Of a stretch of DNA of 54,509 bases, positions 33,207-41,775 are shown piece after piece (the stretch's first letter is position 1; every line of letters begins with the position of its first letter). Source of the DNA: Streptomyces sp. LUP30 (lineage in GTDB: Bacteria > Actinomycetota > Actinomycetes > Streptomycetales > Streptomycetaceae); the NCBI RefSeq assembly GCF_001746365.1, contig NZ_MJAJ01000060.1:1-54509 (forward strand), given 5' to 3'. Below the pieces are notes generated by a model. It did no database searches, was not told the DNA's origin, and saw nothing but the letters and a program-made list of their open reading frames with translations. The position numbers and the translations under genes are program-made.

Positions 33207-34324
33207 TAGCGCTCCAGGATCGACGACTCCGCCAGCCGGGACAGGCCCTCGCGGACGCTCCTGGCGCGCGCCTCGCCCACGCCGTCCACCGTCTGCAGGT
33301 CGTCGACGCTCGCGGCGAGGAGCTTCTGCAGGCCGCCGAAGTGCTCGACCAGGCGGTCGATGATGGCGCCGGGGAGACGAGGCACCTTCGCCAGCAGGCG
33401 GAAGCCGCGGGGGGAGACCGCAGAGTCGAGCGCCTCGGGGGAGCCGGTGTAGCCCAAGGCTCGGGCCACGGTGGACATTTCGAGCAGCTCGGCGTGGGAG
33501 AGCGCGTTCAGCTCGTAGAGCGCCTCGTCGACCGTGCGGGAACGCTTGGCCGTGGGCTCGGGAACGTAGTCGCGGACCACCAGCTCGCGCTCCGGCTCCA
33601 CACCTGCGATCAGCTCGTCGAGCTGAAGGGCGAGCAGACGCCCGTCCGTGCCCAGTTCGACCACGTATTCGGCGATTTCGGTGGCGATGCGACGGACCAT
33701 CTCCAGGCGCTGTGCCACCGCGGAGACGTCCCGGACCGTCACCAGGTCCTCGATCTCCAGCGCTGACAACGTTCCCGCCACCTCGTCCAGGCGGAGCTTG
33801 TAGCGCTCCAGGGTGGCCAGCGCCTGGTTCGCGCGGGACAGGATCGCCGCGGAGTCCTCCAGCACGCGGCGCTGTCCGTCGACGTACAGGGCGATCAGGC
33901 GCATGGACTGGGAGACCGAGACGACCGGGTAGCCGACCTGCTTGCTGACCCGGTCCGCCGTGCGGTGCCGGGTGCCCGTCTCCTCCGTGGGGATCGTGGG
34001 GTCCGGCACGAGCTGGACGCCCGCCCGGAGGATCTTCGACAGGTCGGAGGAGACCACGATGCCGCCGTCGAGCTTGCACAGCTCACGCAGGCGGGTGGCC
34101 GCGAACTCGACGTCCAGGACGAACCCGCCCGTGCACATCGCCTCGACCGTCTTGTCCGAGCCCAGCACGATGAGTCCGCCGGTGTTGCCGCGGAGGATCC
34201 TCTCCAGGCCGTCGCGCAGGGCCGTGCCGGGGGCCACCGCGCTCAGCGCGGCACGCATCAGGCCGTCGGCGCCGGAACTCCCACCGGACTTTCCGGGAGC
34301 TGCCGCCCGGTCGTTGGCTGCCAC
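33200..34324 (-). CDS. disA: DisA, diadenylate cyclase and DNA-integrity scanning protein
   Basis: This 374-residue protein makes cyclic di-AMP from two ATP. The N-terminal DAC domain shows LGSDKTVEAMCTGGFVLD, LCKLDGGIVVSSD (Asp86-Gly-Gly88 at the usual DGA position) and TGTRHRTADR (Arg119-His-Arg121). A long helical linker follows, and then a C-terminal helix-hairpin-helix domain (VDDLQTVDGVGEARARSVREGLSRL) that binds branched DNA. The GTG at 34324 has GGAGGAG four nt before it. It lies 80 bp downstream of radA in a probable operon; RadA restrains DisA activity in other bacteria. Confidence 0.96.
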   Translation of the reverse strand: MAANDRAAAPGKSGGSSGADGLMRAALSAVAPGTALRDGLERILRGNTGGLIVLGSDKTVEAMCTGGFVLDVEFAATRLRELCKLDGGIVVSSDLSKILRAGVQLVPDPTIPTEETGTRHRTADRVSKQVGYPVVSVSQSMRLIALYVDGQRRVLEDSAAILSRANQALATLERYKLRLDEVAGTLSALEIEDLVTVRDVSAVAQRLEMVRRIATEIAEYVVELGTDGRLLALQLDELIAGVEPERELVVRDYVPEPTAKRSRTVDEALYELNALSHAELLEMSTVARALGYTGSPEALDSAVSPRGFRLLAKVPRLPGAIIDRLVEHFGGLQKLLAASVDDLQTVDGVGEARARSVREGLSRLAESSILERYV

Positions 34325-34404
34325 TGCACTCCTCCGGTCACAGGTCTGGGATGCTCCCGTTTCGCGCACTCGTTTCGTACGGACGGGCGAGACCAGGGCA
34401 AAGT

Positions 34405-35814
34405 CTACCGGCGGTCCTCGGACTCCCGGGGGGCGTCTCGGCGACGGGAGCGCGGCAGGACCCGCAGCGCGTCCCCTATGTCCGCGACTTCCAGGACCTT
34501 CATGCCCGCGGGGATCTTGCCGGGATCGCTCGGTACGAGCGCGTGGGTGAAGCCCAGGCGATGGGCCTCGGAGAGCCTGCGCTGAACGCCCGTGACCCTT
34601 CTGACCTCGCCTGCGAGGCCCACTTCGCCGATCGCGACGAGGTTCTTGGGCAGCGGGGTGTCGCTCGCGGCGGAGGCCAGGGCGAGGGCGATCGCCAGGT
34701 CCGCGGCGGGCTCGGAGAGCTTCACCCCGCCGACCGTGGCCGAGTAGATGTCCCGTTTGCCGAGGGCGCTGATCCGGCCGCGCTGCTCCAGGACGGCCAG
34801 CATCATGGAGACGCGGGAGGTCTCCAGGCCGGACGTCGTGCGCCGGGGGGAGGGGATCTGGGAGTCCACGGTGAGCGCCTGCACCTCGGCGACCAGAGGG
34901 CGGCGGCCCTCCAGGGTGACCGTCAGACAGGTGCCCGGGACCGGTTCGTCACGACGGGTCAGGAAAAGTCCGCTCGGATCCGTAAGGCCGGTAATGCCCT
35001 CGTCGTGCAGTTCGAAGCAGCCGACCTCGTCGGTGGCGCCGTAACGGTTCTTGACGCCGCGCACCAGGCGCAGCCGCGCGTGCCGGTCGCCCTCGAAGCT
35101 CAGGACGACGTCCACGAGGTGTTCGAGGAGGCGGGGGCCGGCGATCGCGCCGTCCTTGGTGACGTGGCCCACCAGGAGCGTGGACATGCCGCGTTCCTTG
35201 GAGGCACGGATCAGGGCGCCCGCGACCTCGCGGACCTGGGCCATTCCGCCGGGCGCTCCGTCGATCTCCGGAGAGGCCACCGTCTGTACGGAGTCCACGA
35301 TCAGCAGGGACGGCTTGACGGCGTCCAAGTGGCCGAGGACGGCCGCCAGATCGGTCTCGGCGGCCAGGTACAGATGGTCGTCGATGGCGCCGATGCGGTC
35401 GGCGCGCAGGCGGACCTGCGACGCGGACTCCTCGCCGGTGACGTAGAGCGTGCGGTGTTCGTCGCTGGCCGACTTGGCGGCCACGTCCAGCAGGAGCGTC
35501 GACTTGCCGACGCCGGGCTCCCCGGCCAGTAGCACGACCGCGCCGGGCACGAGTCCGCCGCCCAGGACGCGGTCCAGCTCGGGCACGCCGGTGGGGCGGG
35601 CGGTGGCCTGGCGGCCGTCGACCTGGCCGATGGGCAGCGCGGAGGTGGTGACCCGGCCCGGCGCCGTCGTGCGGACCGCGGGCGTGCCGTACTCCTCGAC
35701 CGTCCCCCACGCCTGGCACTCGGGGCAGCGGCCGAGCCACTTGGCCGTCTGCCAGCCGCACTCCGTGCAGCGGTAGGACGGTCGGTCCTTGGTGGTCTTC
35801 GTACGGGCAGCCAT
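34405..35814 (-). CDS. radA: RadA, DNA repair/branch-migration ATPase
   Basis: The 469-residue RecA-like protein has an N-terminal C4 zinc finger (YRCTECGWQTAKWLGRCPECQAW; Cys16, 19, 30, 33), Walker A GEPGVGKST, LLIVDSVQT (Walker B), the RadA-specific GVKNRYGATDEVG motif and a Lon-like C-terminal domain (ALVPSDPGKIPAG). It helps process recombination intermediates. The ATG at 35814 precedes the zinc finger by 13 residues. It is transcribed with disA. The C-terminus is a short Arg-rich tail. Confidence 0.97.
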   Translation of the reverse strand: MAARTKTTKDRPSYRCTECGWQTAKWLGRCPECQAWGTVEEYGTPAVRTTAPGRVTTSALPIGQVDGRQATARPTGVPELDRVLGGGLVPGAVVLLAGEPGVGKSTLLLDVAAKSASDEHRTLYVTGEESASQVRLRADRIGAIDDHLYLAAETDLAAVLGHLDAVKPSLLIVDSVQTVASPEIDGAPGGMAQVREVAGALIRASKERGMSTLLVGHVTKDGAIAGPRLLEHLVDVVLSFEGDRHARLRLVRGVKNRYGATDEVGCFELHDEGITGLTDPSGLFLTRRDEPVPGTCLTVTLEGRRPLVAEVQALTVDSQIPSPRRTTSGLETSRVSMMLAVLEQRGRISALGKRDIYSATVGGVKLSEPAADLAIALALASAASDTPLPKNLVAIGEVGLAGEVRRVTGVQRRLSEAHRLGFTHALVPSDPGKIPAGMKVLEVADIGDALRVLPRSRRRDAPRESEDRR

Positions 35815-36076
35815 GGGGGAAACCGTAACCGCCGCCACTGACAGCCGGACGCGCCTGTGGGCGACCGGGCCGCCGCGAGACCCCGCGGCGCCGCTCCAAC
35901 CGCGGCCCGCGCACGGGGGCGCGCGCCGGGGGGAGGGGCGACGCCCCCTGTGATCCGGCCACGCCCCGTCACGAACGAGCCATGGGACCCCCCTCCGCTG
36001 TCCCCTTATGAGGGATCGTTTCACCCGTACGGATTAAAAGGACTCAAGGGACAAGTGGACCTAGTTCCGAGCCGCC

Positions 36077-36082
36077 TACGGT
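36077..36082 (+). promoter_or_regulatory. -10 box of a leaderless promoter
   Basis: TACGGT ends 7 nt before the GTG at 36090. GTGGAC at 36055-36060 is a weak -35 at 16 bp. Confidence 0.45.
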
Positions 36083-36089
36083 CGCACGG

Positions 36090-37898
36090 GTGATGAGCAG
36101 CAGCCCGGAAACCTCGACCCGCACGACCGGCGCGCACCGGGCGCACCGGGAGGCGCGCGACACCGCTGCGGCGCGCACGCTCGCGCAGCGGCCGCCCGCG
36201 CGCTACGAGCCGTACCTGGACGGCCTGTTCACCTACTGTCTGTCCGTCCTGTGCGACCACGAAGCGGCCATCGCCGCCCTGGGGGACGCCCTTGCGTTCG
36301 CCGAGCGGCGCGGACAGCGGATGCCGGACGCGGCGGGCGACCGCCGGGCCTGGCTGTACGCGCTGGCCCGCTGGGCCTGTCTGCGCAAGCTCGGCGAGGC
36401 CAAGCAGAAACGTCGGAGCACGCACGCCGCGCGGCAGGACGGCCGCTGCCGGCAGACCGGGAAACGCCCCGCGTCCCCCGCGTCCCCGGCGCCCGCAGCT
36501 CCGACCGCCACAGCCTCGTCCGCCACCGCATCCGCCGCCTCGCCTCCTTCCCTCGCGTCACCCGTCCGCGACGAGCCCCAGGAGCGGCGGCGGCGCGAAC
36601 TCGCGCTGCTCGCCTGGCCGGAGGCCGCCGGCACCTCCCCGGAGCAGCGCGAGGCGCTCGAACTGGCCGTGCGCCACCACCTTGCCGCGCACGAGGTCGC
36701 CGCCGTGCTCGGCAGGGATCTCGCGGCCGCCCGCGAACTGCTCGCCTCCGCGGCCTGCGAGGTCGAGCGCACGCGCGCGGCGCTCGCCGTCGTCGAGACC
36801 GGCGGCTGTCCCGGTGTGAGCCGCCTCGCCGGTGAGAACCAGCTCGTGCTGAGCGCCGCCCTGCGCCGCGAGCTCGTCCGGCACGTCGACGACTGCCCGC
36901 ACTGCCGCCGCGCCGCCGAGCGCGCCGTCCCCGGCCGCTGGCCCGGCGCCGGCGTCACCCCCGCCGAGCTGCCGATCCTGGAAGCGCCCCGCGCGCAGCT
37001 GCACGCCGCCATGGCCCGCCTCGCCCGCGCGCGGGGTGTCGCCGTGCCGCGCTACGACCGGCGCGGCTTCCCGATGGACCCCAAGGACCGCGCGGCCCGC
37101 CGGGAGCGCCTGCGCGCGCGTGCCGTCACGACGACCGTCGTCGCCACCGTCGTCGCCGCCCCCGTGATCGCCCTGTGGGCCGCCTATCGCGGCACGCCGA
37201 CGGGGGAGGGGGCCGAGGGCCGCTCGGCCAGCGCCGGCGAGGCGCACGGCCCCGGCAGCTTCGACGGCGAGACGGGGGGCGGGTACGAGAACGCCGGGAA
37301 CGTGAGCACCCGCCCCGGCGCCGATCCGTCCAGAGGCGGCGGGCCGGACGTCTCCGTGGAGGTGATCAGCGTCGGCGGACTGGGCCACGGCGCCTCCGGC
37401 CGGCTCTCCGTGACGGCCGTCACCAGCGGCGACACCACCTTCATCACCCTCGCCGCGTCCCCGGAAGCGGAGAGGCCGATCCACTGGTCGGCCACCACCG
37501 CGGCCCCCTGGCTCTACCTGAGCCGTTCCACGGGCACGCTGAAGCCCGGCGAGTCGGTGACGGTCCGGGTGTACGTCGACCCCCTGCGCGAACCCTCCGG
37601 GCACTGGCACGCGCGTGTGGCGATCGCCCCGGCGGGCGCCGTCGTCTCCATCGAGGGCTACGGCACCGCCCCCGGCCCGTCGCACCCCGGCGACGGCCAC
37701 GGGCACGGCCCCGGCGGTCCGCCCCCGACGTCGGACCCGGAGCCGACCCCGACGGCCCCGCCCTCCGCGGACCCCACCCCGACGGCCCCGCCCACCTCTG
37801 CCGATCCGGAGCCCACCCACGGCGATCCCTCCCCGTCCGCCCCGGACAGCCCGTCCCCGACCGCCGACGGAGACCCGCCGAACCCGGCGACGTCGTAG
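36090..37898 (+). CDS. Sigma-like region, zinc anti-sigma-type motif, membrane helix and BACON-like outer domain in one protein
   Basis: This 602-residue protein is a mosaic. Residues 37-105 resemble sigma region 2 helices (YEPYLDGLFTYCLSVLCDHEAAIAALGDALAFAERR). Residues 165-235 resemble a region-4-like helical unit (RRRELALLAWPEAAGTSPEQREALELAV, HEVAAVLGRDLAAARELLASAA). HVDDCPHC (His265, Cys269, Cys272) is an HxxxCxxC zinc anti-sigma-type motif. One membrane helix follows (346-366), then a beta domain (about 395-535) with the BACON-like pattern WSATTAAPWLYLSRSTGTLKPGESVTVRVYVD, and a Pro/Thr/Asp-rich tail. The leaderless GTG 36090 is preferred to ATG 36093. Sigma activity itself is doubtful. 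Confidence 0.82.
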   Translation: MMSSSPETSTRTTGAHRAHREARDTAAARTLAQRPPARYEPYLDGLFTYCLSVLCDHEAAIAALGDALAFAERRGQRMPDAAGDRRAWLYALARWACLRKLGEAKQKRRSTHAARQDGRCRQTGKRPASPASPAPAAPTATASSATASAASPPSLASPVRDEPQERRRRELALLAWPEAAGTSPEQREALELAVRHHLAAHEVAAVLGRDLAAARELLASAACEVERTRAALAVVETGGCPGVSRLAGENQLVLSAALRRELVRHVDDCPHCRRAAERAVPGRWPGAGVTPAELPILEAPRAQLHAAMARLARARGVAVPRYDRRGFPMDPKDRAARRERLRARAVTTTVVATVVAAPVIALWAAYRGTPTGEGAEGRSASAGEAHGPGSFDGETGGGYENAGNVSTRPGADPSRGGGPDVSVEVISVGGLGHGASGRLSVTAVTSGDTTFITLAASPEAERPIHWSATTAAPWLYLSRSTGTLKPGESVTVRVYVDPLREPSGHWHARVAIAPAGAVVSIEGYGTAPGPSHPGDGHGHGPGGPPPTSDPEPTPTAPPSADPTPTAPPTSADPEPTHGDPSPSAPDSPSPTADGDPPNPATS

Positions 37899-37904
37899 AC
37901 GCAG

Positions 37905-37949
37905 CCGCGGGTCTGTCGCCGGGCGTGACGTCCGGCGACAGGCCCGCGG
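37905..37949. terminator. Bidirectional hairpin terminator
   Basis: An 18-bp stem with a single G-T pair (CCGCGGGTCTGTCGCCGG against its complement) and a 9-nt loop fills the gap between two convergent stops at 37898 and 37955. Confidence 0.85.
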
Positions 37950-37954
37950 CGCGC

Positions 37955-38863
37955 TCAGTCGACCGGCTTCACCGGGGCGACGGGCTCCACCGGACCGACC
38001 GGGCCGACCGGGTCCGCCGGATGCGGCGCCAGCAGGGGGAGCTGTGCGGCGAGGCGTTCCTCGCACAGTTCGACCAGGCGGTCGTAGCCGGCCTTGCCCA
38101 TCAGCTCGGTCAGTTCCGGGCGGTACGACACGTACACCGGGTCGCCCGCGCCGTGCGCCGAGGTCGCCGACGTGCACCACCAGTGCAGGTCATGGCCGCC
38201 CGGGCCCCAGCCGCGCCGGTCGTACTCACCGATCGACACCTGCAGCACGCGCGTGTCGTCGGGCCGGTCGATCCAGTCGTACGTCCGCCGCACCGGAAGC
38301 TGCCAGCAGACGTCCGGCTTGGTCTCCAGCGGCTCGCGGCCCTCGCGCAGGGCCAGGATGTGCAGGGAGCAGCCGGCGCCGCCCGCGAACCCCGGACGGT
38401 TCTGGAAGATGCACGAGCCGTTGAACGGGCGGGTCTGGCGGGAGCCCTCCTCGTCCTGCGAGACCCAGCCGCCGCGCTCGCCCTCGGCCTGGTGCTGCCA
38501 GATGTCCGGGGTGAGCCTCGCCACATGCCCGGCGACGCGCTTCTCGTCGTCCTCGTCGGAGAAGTGGGCGCCCAGCGAGCAGCACCCGTCGTCCGCGCGG
38601 CCCGCCTGGATGCCCTGGCAGCCGCTGCCGAAGATGCAGTTCCAGCGCGAGGTCAGCCAGGTCAGATCACACCGGAAGACCTGCTCGGCGTCGGCCGGGT
38701 CAGGGAACTCCACCCACGCGCGGGCGAAGTCCAGGCCCTTCTCGTCGGCAGCCGGAGCCTTCGCGGCCGGGTCCTTCCTGGACTTCTTCGGCGGCTTCAC
38801 CGGCTTGGCCCGCGAAGGACCGGCGGTGGATTTGTCGGCCTTCGCCTTGTTCGTCTTTGGCAC
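37955..38863 (-). CDS. Cysteine-rich conserved hypothetical protein (DUF3109/YkgJ-like cluster)
   Basis: The 302-residue protein has a Lys/Ala/Pro-rich basic N-terminus (1-42), then several clustered cysteines: Cys65, Cys76, Cys82, Cys94-95 (CDLTW, WNCIFGSGCQG, DDGCCSLGAHF). More follow in NGSCIFQNRP, AGCSLHILAL and DVCWQLPV, with conserved Trp/His (HDLHWWCTS). The pattern suggests a metal or Fe-S binding fold. The C-terminus is a Pro-Val repeat (PVGPVGPVEPVAPVKPV). GTG 38863 is preceded by TACCCT at 6 nt. It is divergent from the Ppx/GppA gene. Function unknown. Confidence 0.8.
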   Translation of the reverse strand: MPKTNKAKADKSTAGPSRAKPVKPPKKSRKDPAAKAPAADEKGLDFARAWVEFPDPADAEQVFRCDLTWLTSRWNCIFGSGCQGIQAGRADDGCCSLGAHFSDEDDEKRVAGHVARLTPDIWQHQAEGERGGWVSQDEEGSRQTRPFNGSCIFQNRPGFAGGAGCSLHILALREGREPLETKPDVCWQLPVRRTYDWIDRPDDTRVLQVSIGEYDRRGWGPGGHDLHWWCTSATSAHGAGDPVYVSYRPELTELMGKAGYDRLVELCEERLAAQLPLLAPHPADPVGPVGPVEPVAPVKPVD

Positions 38864-38869
38864 CCGTCC

Positions 38870-38875
38870 AGGGTA
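38870..38875 (-). promoter_or_regulatory. -10 box of a leaderless promoter
   Basis: TACCCT on the minus strand, 6 nt before the GTG at 38863. Confidence 0.4.
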
Positions 38876-38974
38876 AGTCGCCGGGAGCCGCTTCGGGGAC
38901 CTCGCCCGCCGCCCGGCCAGCACCTTCTCGACCGGCCGTTTCGCCCCGCACAACCGGGATCGCCCGGTGGGCAG

Positions 38975-38980
38975 TAGCGT
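38975..38980 (+). promoter_or_regulatory. -10 box of a leaderless promoter
   Basis: TAGCGT followed by 7 nt and the ATG at 38988. Confidence 0.45.
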
Positions 38981-38987
38981 TCCCTGC

Positions 38988-39920
38988 ATGAGACTCGGTG
39001 TCCTCGACGTGGGATCGAACACAGTGCATCTGCTGGTGGTGGACGCACACCCGGGCGCGTGCCCGCTGCCCGCGCACTCGCACAAGGTGGAACTGCGCCT
39101 TGCCCAACTCCTCGACGAGGACGGAGCGATCGGCCCCGAGGGCGTCGACAAACTGATCGCCGTCGTCAAGGACGCCCTCCAGGCAGCCGAGGACAAGGGC
39201 GTCGAGGATCTGCTGCCCTTCGCGACCTCCGCCGTGCGCGAGGCCAGCAACGCCGACGACGTCCTCGCGCGCGTGCAGACCGAGACCGGCGTCGAGCTCC
39301 AGGTCCTCACCGGCGCCGAGGAGGCCCGGCTCACCTTCCTCGCAGCCCGCCGCTGGTTCGGCTGGTCGGCCGGAAAGCTGCTGGTCCTGGACATCGGCGG
39401 CGGTTCCCTGGAGATCGCGTACGGCATCGACGAGCAGCCCGACGCGGCCGTCTCGCTGCCGCTCGGCGCGGGCCGGCTCACCGCGGGCTGGCTGCCCGGC
39501 GACCCGCCCGCCGCCGAGGACATACGAGCCCTGCGCCGCCACGTCCGCGCGCAGATCGCCCGCACGGTCGGCGAGTTCGCCCGCTTCGGCGCCCCCGACC
39601 ACGTGGTCGCCACGTCGAAGACCTTCCGGCAGCTCGCCCGCATCGCGGGCGCCGCCCGGTCCGCCGACGGCCCGTACACCCAGCGTCAGCTCAAGCGCGA
39701 GTCCCTGGAGGCCTGGGTGCCCCGCCTGGCCGGGATGACGTCGGCCCAGCGGGCGGAGCTCCCCGGCGTCTCGGAAGGCCGTGCGAGCCAGCTCGTGGCG
39801 GGCGCGCTGGTGGCCGAGGGCGCGATGGACCTGTTCGGCGTCGAGACGCTGGAGGTCTGCCCGTGGGCGCTCAGGGAGGGCGTCATCCTGCGCAAGCTCG
39901 ATCACATGGCGTCGACCTGA
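38988..39920 (+). CDS. Ppx/GppA-family phosphatase (short exopolyphosphatase)
   Basis: This 310-residue ASKHA-fold enzyme begins MRLGVLDVGSNTVHLLVVD (phosphate-1 motif). It has FATSAVREASNADDVL, LDIGGGSLEIAYG (phosphate-2 motif) and FGVETLEVCPWALREGVILR near the end. The short form, without the C-terminal HD-like domain of E. coli Ppx, matches actinobacterial Ppx1/Ppx2 enzymes, which hydrolyse short polyphosphate or pppGpp. Which substrate applies here cannot be told. The start is leaderless-type at 38988; a GTG at 38967 is unlikely. Confidence 0.9.
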   Translation: MRLGVLDVGSNTVHLLVVDAHPGACPLPAHSHKVELRLAQLLDEDGAIGPEGVDKLIAVVKDALQAAEDKGVEDLLPFATSAVREASNADDVLARVQTETGVELQVLTGAEEARLTFLAARRWFGWSAGKLLVLDIGGGSLEIAYGIDEQPDAAVSLPLGAGRLTAGWLPGDPPAAEDIRALRRHVRAQIARTVGEFARFGAPDHVVATSKTFRQLARIAGAARSADGPYTQRQLKRESLEAWVPRLAGMTSAQRAELPGVSEGRASQLVAGALVAEGAMDLFGVETLEVCPWALREGVILRKLDHMAST

Positions 39921-40119
39921 CGGACGGGGCCGAGCTGACGGACAGGGTGCACCCGTCGAACGCGATGAACGACACGGACGGGGCGGACGGCAGGGGGACG
40001 TGACGGACCCGACAATGCGGCGGTCGCGGCGGCGGGACGGCACGCGGGACGGCGCGACGGCACAACTGCGCGCGGGCGTCCGGGGCGCAGGTGCCCCGCA
40101 CCCACCCGATCCCACCCCG

Positions 40120-40125
40120 TAACCT
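40120..40125 (+). promoter_or_regulatory. -10 box of a leaderless promoter
   Basis: TAACCT followed by 7 nt and the ATG at 40133. Confidence 0.45.
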
Positions 40126-40132
40126 GTCCCCC

Positions 40133-41062
40133 ATGGCAGAGCCAGTCGTGCGGATCCCGGATGCGAAGGTCGCCCTGTCGACTGCCTCGGTCTATCCGGA
40201 GTCGACGGCGACGGCCTTCGAGATCGCCGCACGCCTCGGATACGACGGCGTCGAGGTCATGGTCTGGAACGACCCGGTCAGCCAGGACATCGACGCGCTG
40301 CGCAGACTCAGCGACTTCCACCGGATCCCCATCCTCGCCGTGCACGCCCCCTGCCTGCTCATCACCCAGCGGGTGTGGTCGACCGACCCGTGGACCAAGC
40401 TCCAGCGGGCCCGCGCGGCCGCGGAGAGGCTCGGCGCGAGCACCGTCGTCGTCCACCCGCCGTTCCGGTGGCAGCGCCAGTACGCGCGCGACTTCGTCAC
40501 CGGCATCTGGCGGATGGCGGACGAGACGGATGTGCGGTTCGCCGTCGAGAACATGTACCCGTGGCGCTACCGCGACCGCGAGATGCTCGCGTACGCGCCC
40601 GACTGGGACGTCACGAAGGACGACTACCGGCACTTCACCATCGACCTCAGCCACGCCTCGACGGCCCGCACGGACGCGATGCAGATGGTCGACCGCATGG
40701 CCGACCGCCTGGGCCACGTCCATCTCGCCGACGGAAACGGTTCGGCGAAGGACGAGCACCTGGTGCCCGGCCGCGGCTCCCAGCCCTGTGCCGAACTGCT
40801 GGAGCGGCTCGCGCTGACCGGCTTCGACGGGCATGTCGTCATCGAGGTCAACACCCGGCGTGCGATGTCCGGCGCCGAACGGGAGGCCGATCTGGCGGAG
40901 GCTCTGGCCTTCACGCGCCTGCATCTCGCATCGCCCTCGTCCCCTTCGTCGCCCGCGCCCCGGTCCGCGCCCCGCGCCCCGGCCTCGTCGCAGTCCCCGG
41001 CCTCGTCGTCCCGGCGGTCTGCCCGGTCGTCGCGCTCGTCGGCGAAGGCGCGCCGCCGGTGA
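40133..41062 (+). CDS. Sugar phosphate isomerase/epimerase-like TIM-barrel protein
   Basis: This 309-residue protein has a xylose-isomerase-like (AP endonuclease 2) TIM barrel: ALSTASVYPESTATAFEIAARLGYDGVEVMV, VVVHPPFRWQ, FAVENMYPWRY, HFTIDLSHAS, LGHVHLADGNGSAKDEHLVPGRG and GFDGHVVIEVNT. The metal-ligand set is present as Glu, Asp, His and Glu. The last 45 residues are a Ser/Pro/Arg-rich tail (SPSSPSSPAPRSAPRAP, ending KARRR) not needed by the barrel. The stop overlaps the start of the TetR gene. Substrate unknown. Confidence 0.88.
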   Translation: MAEPVVRIPDAKVALSTASVYPESTATAFEIAARLGYDGVEVMVWNDPVSQDIDALRRLSDFHRIPILAVHAPCLLITQRVWSTDPWTKLQRARAAAERLGASTVVVHPPFRWQRQYARDFVTGIWRMADETDVRFAVENMYPWRYRDREMLAYAPDWDVTKDDYRHFTIDLSHASTARTDAMQMVDRMADRLGHVHLADGNGSAKDEHLVPGRGSQPCAELLERLALTGFDGHVVIEVNTRRAMSGAEREADLAEALAFTRLHLASPSSPSSPAPRSAPRAPASSQSPASSSRRSARSSRSSAKARRR

Positions 41063-41664
41063 GCGGCGTCACCGCCCGAGGGCGCGGCCGGCCCCCGCGG
41101 GCCGAGTCGGCCGACACCCGCGACCTCATCCTGACCGCCGCCCGCGAGGAGTTCTCCGAGCGGGGCTACGACAAGACGTCCGTGCGCGGGATCGCCAAGG
41201 CGGCCGGCGTGGATCCGGCGCTGGTCCACCACTACTTCGGCACGAAGGAGCAGGTCTTCGAGGCCGCGATCGAGGTGGCCTTCGCGCCCGCGCTGAACGC
41301 GCCGACGGCGGTCGCCGACGGGCCGCCGGACCAGGTCGGCGAACGTCTCGCCCGCTTCATCCTCGGCGTGTGGGAGAACCCCACCACCCGCAAGCCGCTG
41401 CTGGCGATCGTGCGCTCCGCCGTCAACAACGACACCGCGGCCGCCGTCTTCCGCCGCCTGGTCGCCTCCCAGCTGCTGCGCCGCATCGCCTCCCAGCTCG
41501 ACCTGCCGGACGCCGAGCTGCGCGCCGAGCTGGCCGCGGCGCAGCTGGTGGGGTGCGCGATGCTGCGGTACGTGATCAAGGTGGAGCCGCTGGCCTCGGC
41601 CGACCTGGAACAGATCATCGCGCGCGTGGCGCCGGTCGTGCAGGGGCATCTGACCGGGCCGTGA
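41059..41664 (+). CDS. TetR-family transcriptional regulator
   Basis: The 201-residue regulator begins with a short RGRGRPPRAE stretch. A TetR helix-turn-helix follows (TRDLILTAAREEFSERGYDKTSVRGIAKAAGVDPALVHHYFGTKEQVFEAAI), then a TetR_C-type ligand domain (FILGVWENPTTRKPLLAIVRSAVNNDTAAAVFRRLV). GTG 41059 overlaps the stop of the TIM-barrel gene, so the two are translationally coupled and probably share regulation. Its ligand and targets are unknown. ilvD starts 111 bp downstream but looks separately transcribed. Confidence 0.93.
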   Translation: MSGVTARGRGRPPRAESADTRDLILTAAREEFSERGYDKTSVRGIAKAAGVDPALVHHYFGTKEQVFEAAIEVAFAPALNAPTAVADGPPDQVGERLARFILGVWENPTTRKPLLAIVRSAVNNDTAAAVFRRLVASQLLRRIASQLDLPDAELRAELAAAQLVGCAMLRYVIKVEPLASADLEQIIARVAPVVQGHLTGP

Positions 41665-41775
41665 CGGCGGCCGGCGCCGAGACATGCGTCCCGCATTCCG
41701 GACACCTCGTCCCGCCCCCTGGATGACCGGCGTACGCTCATTAACAGCCCCATCCGTCTGAAGGAGCGAGCGACG

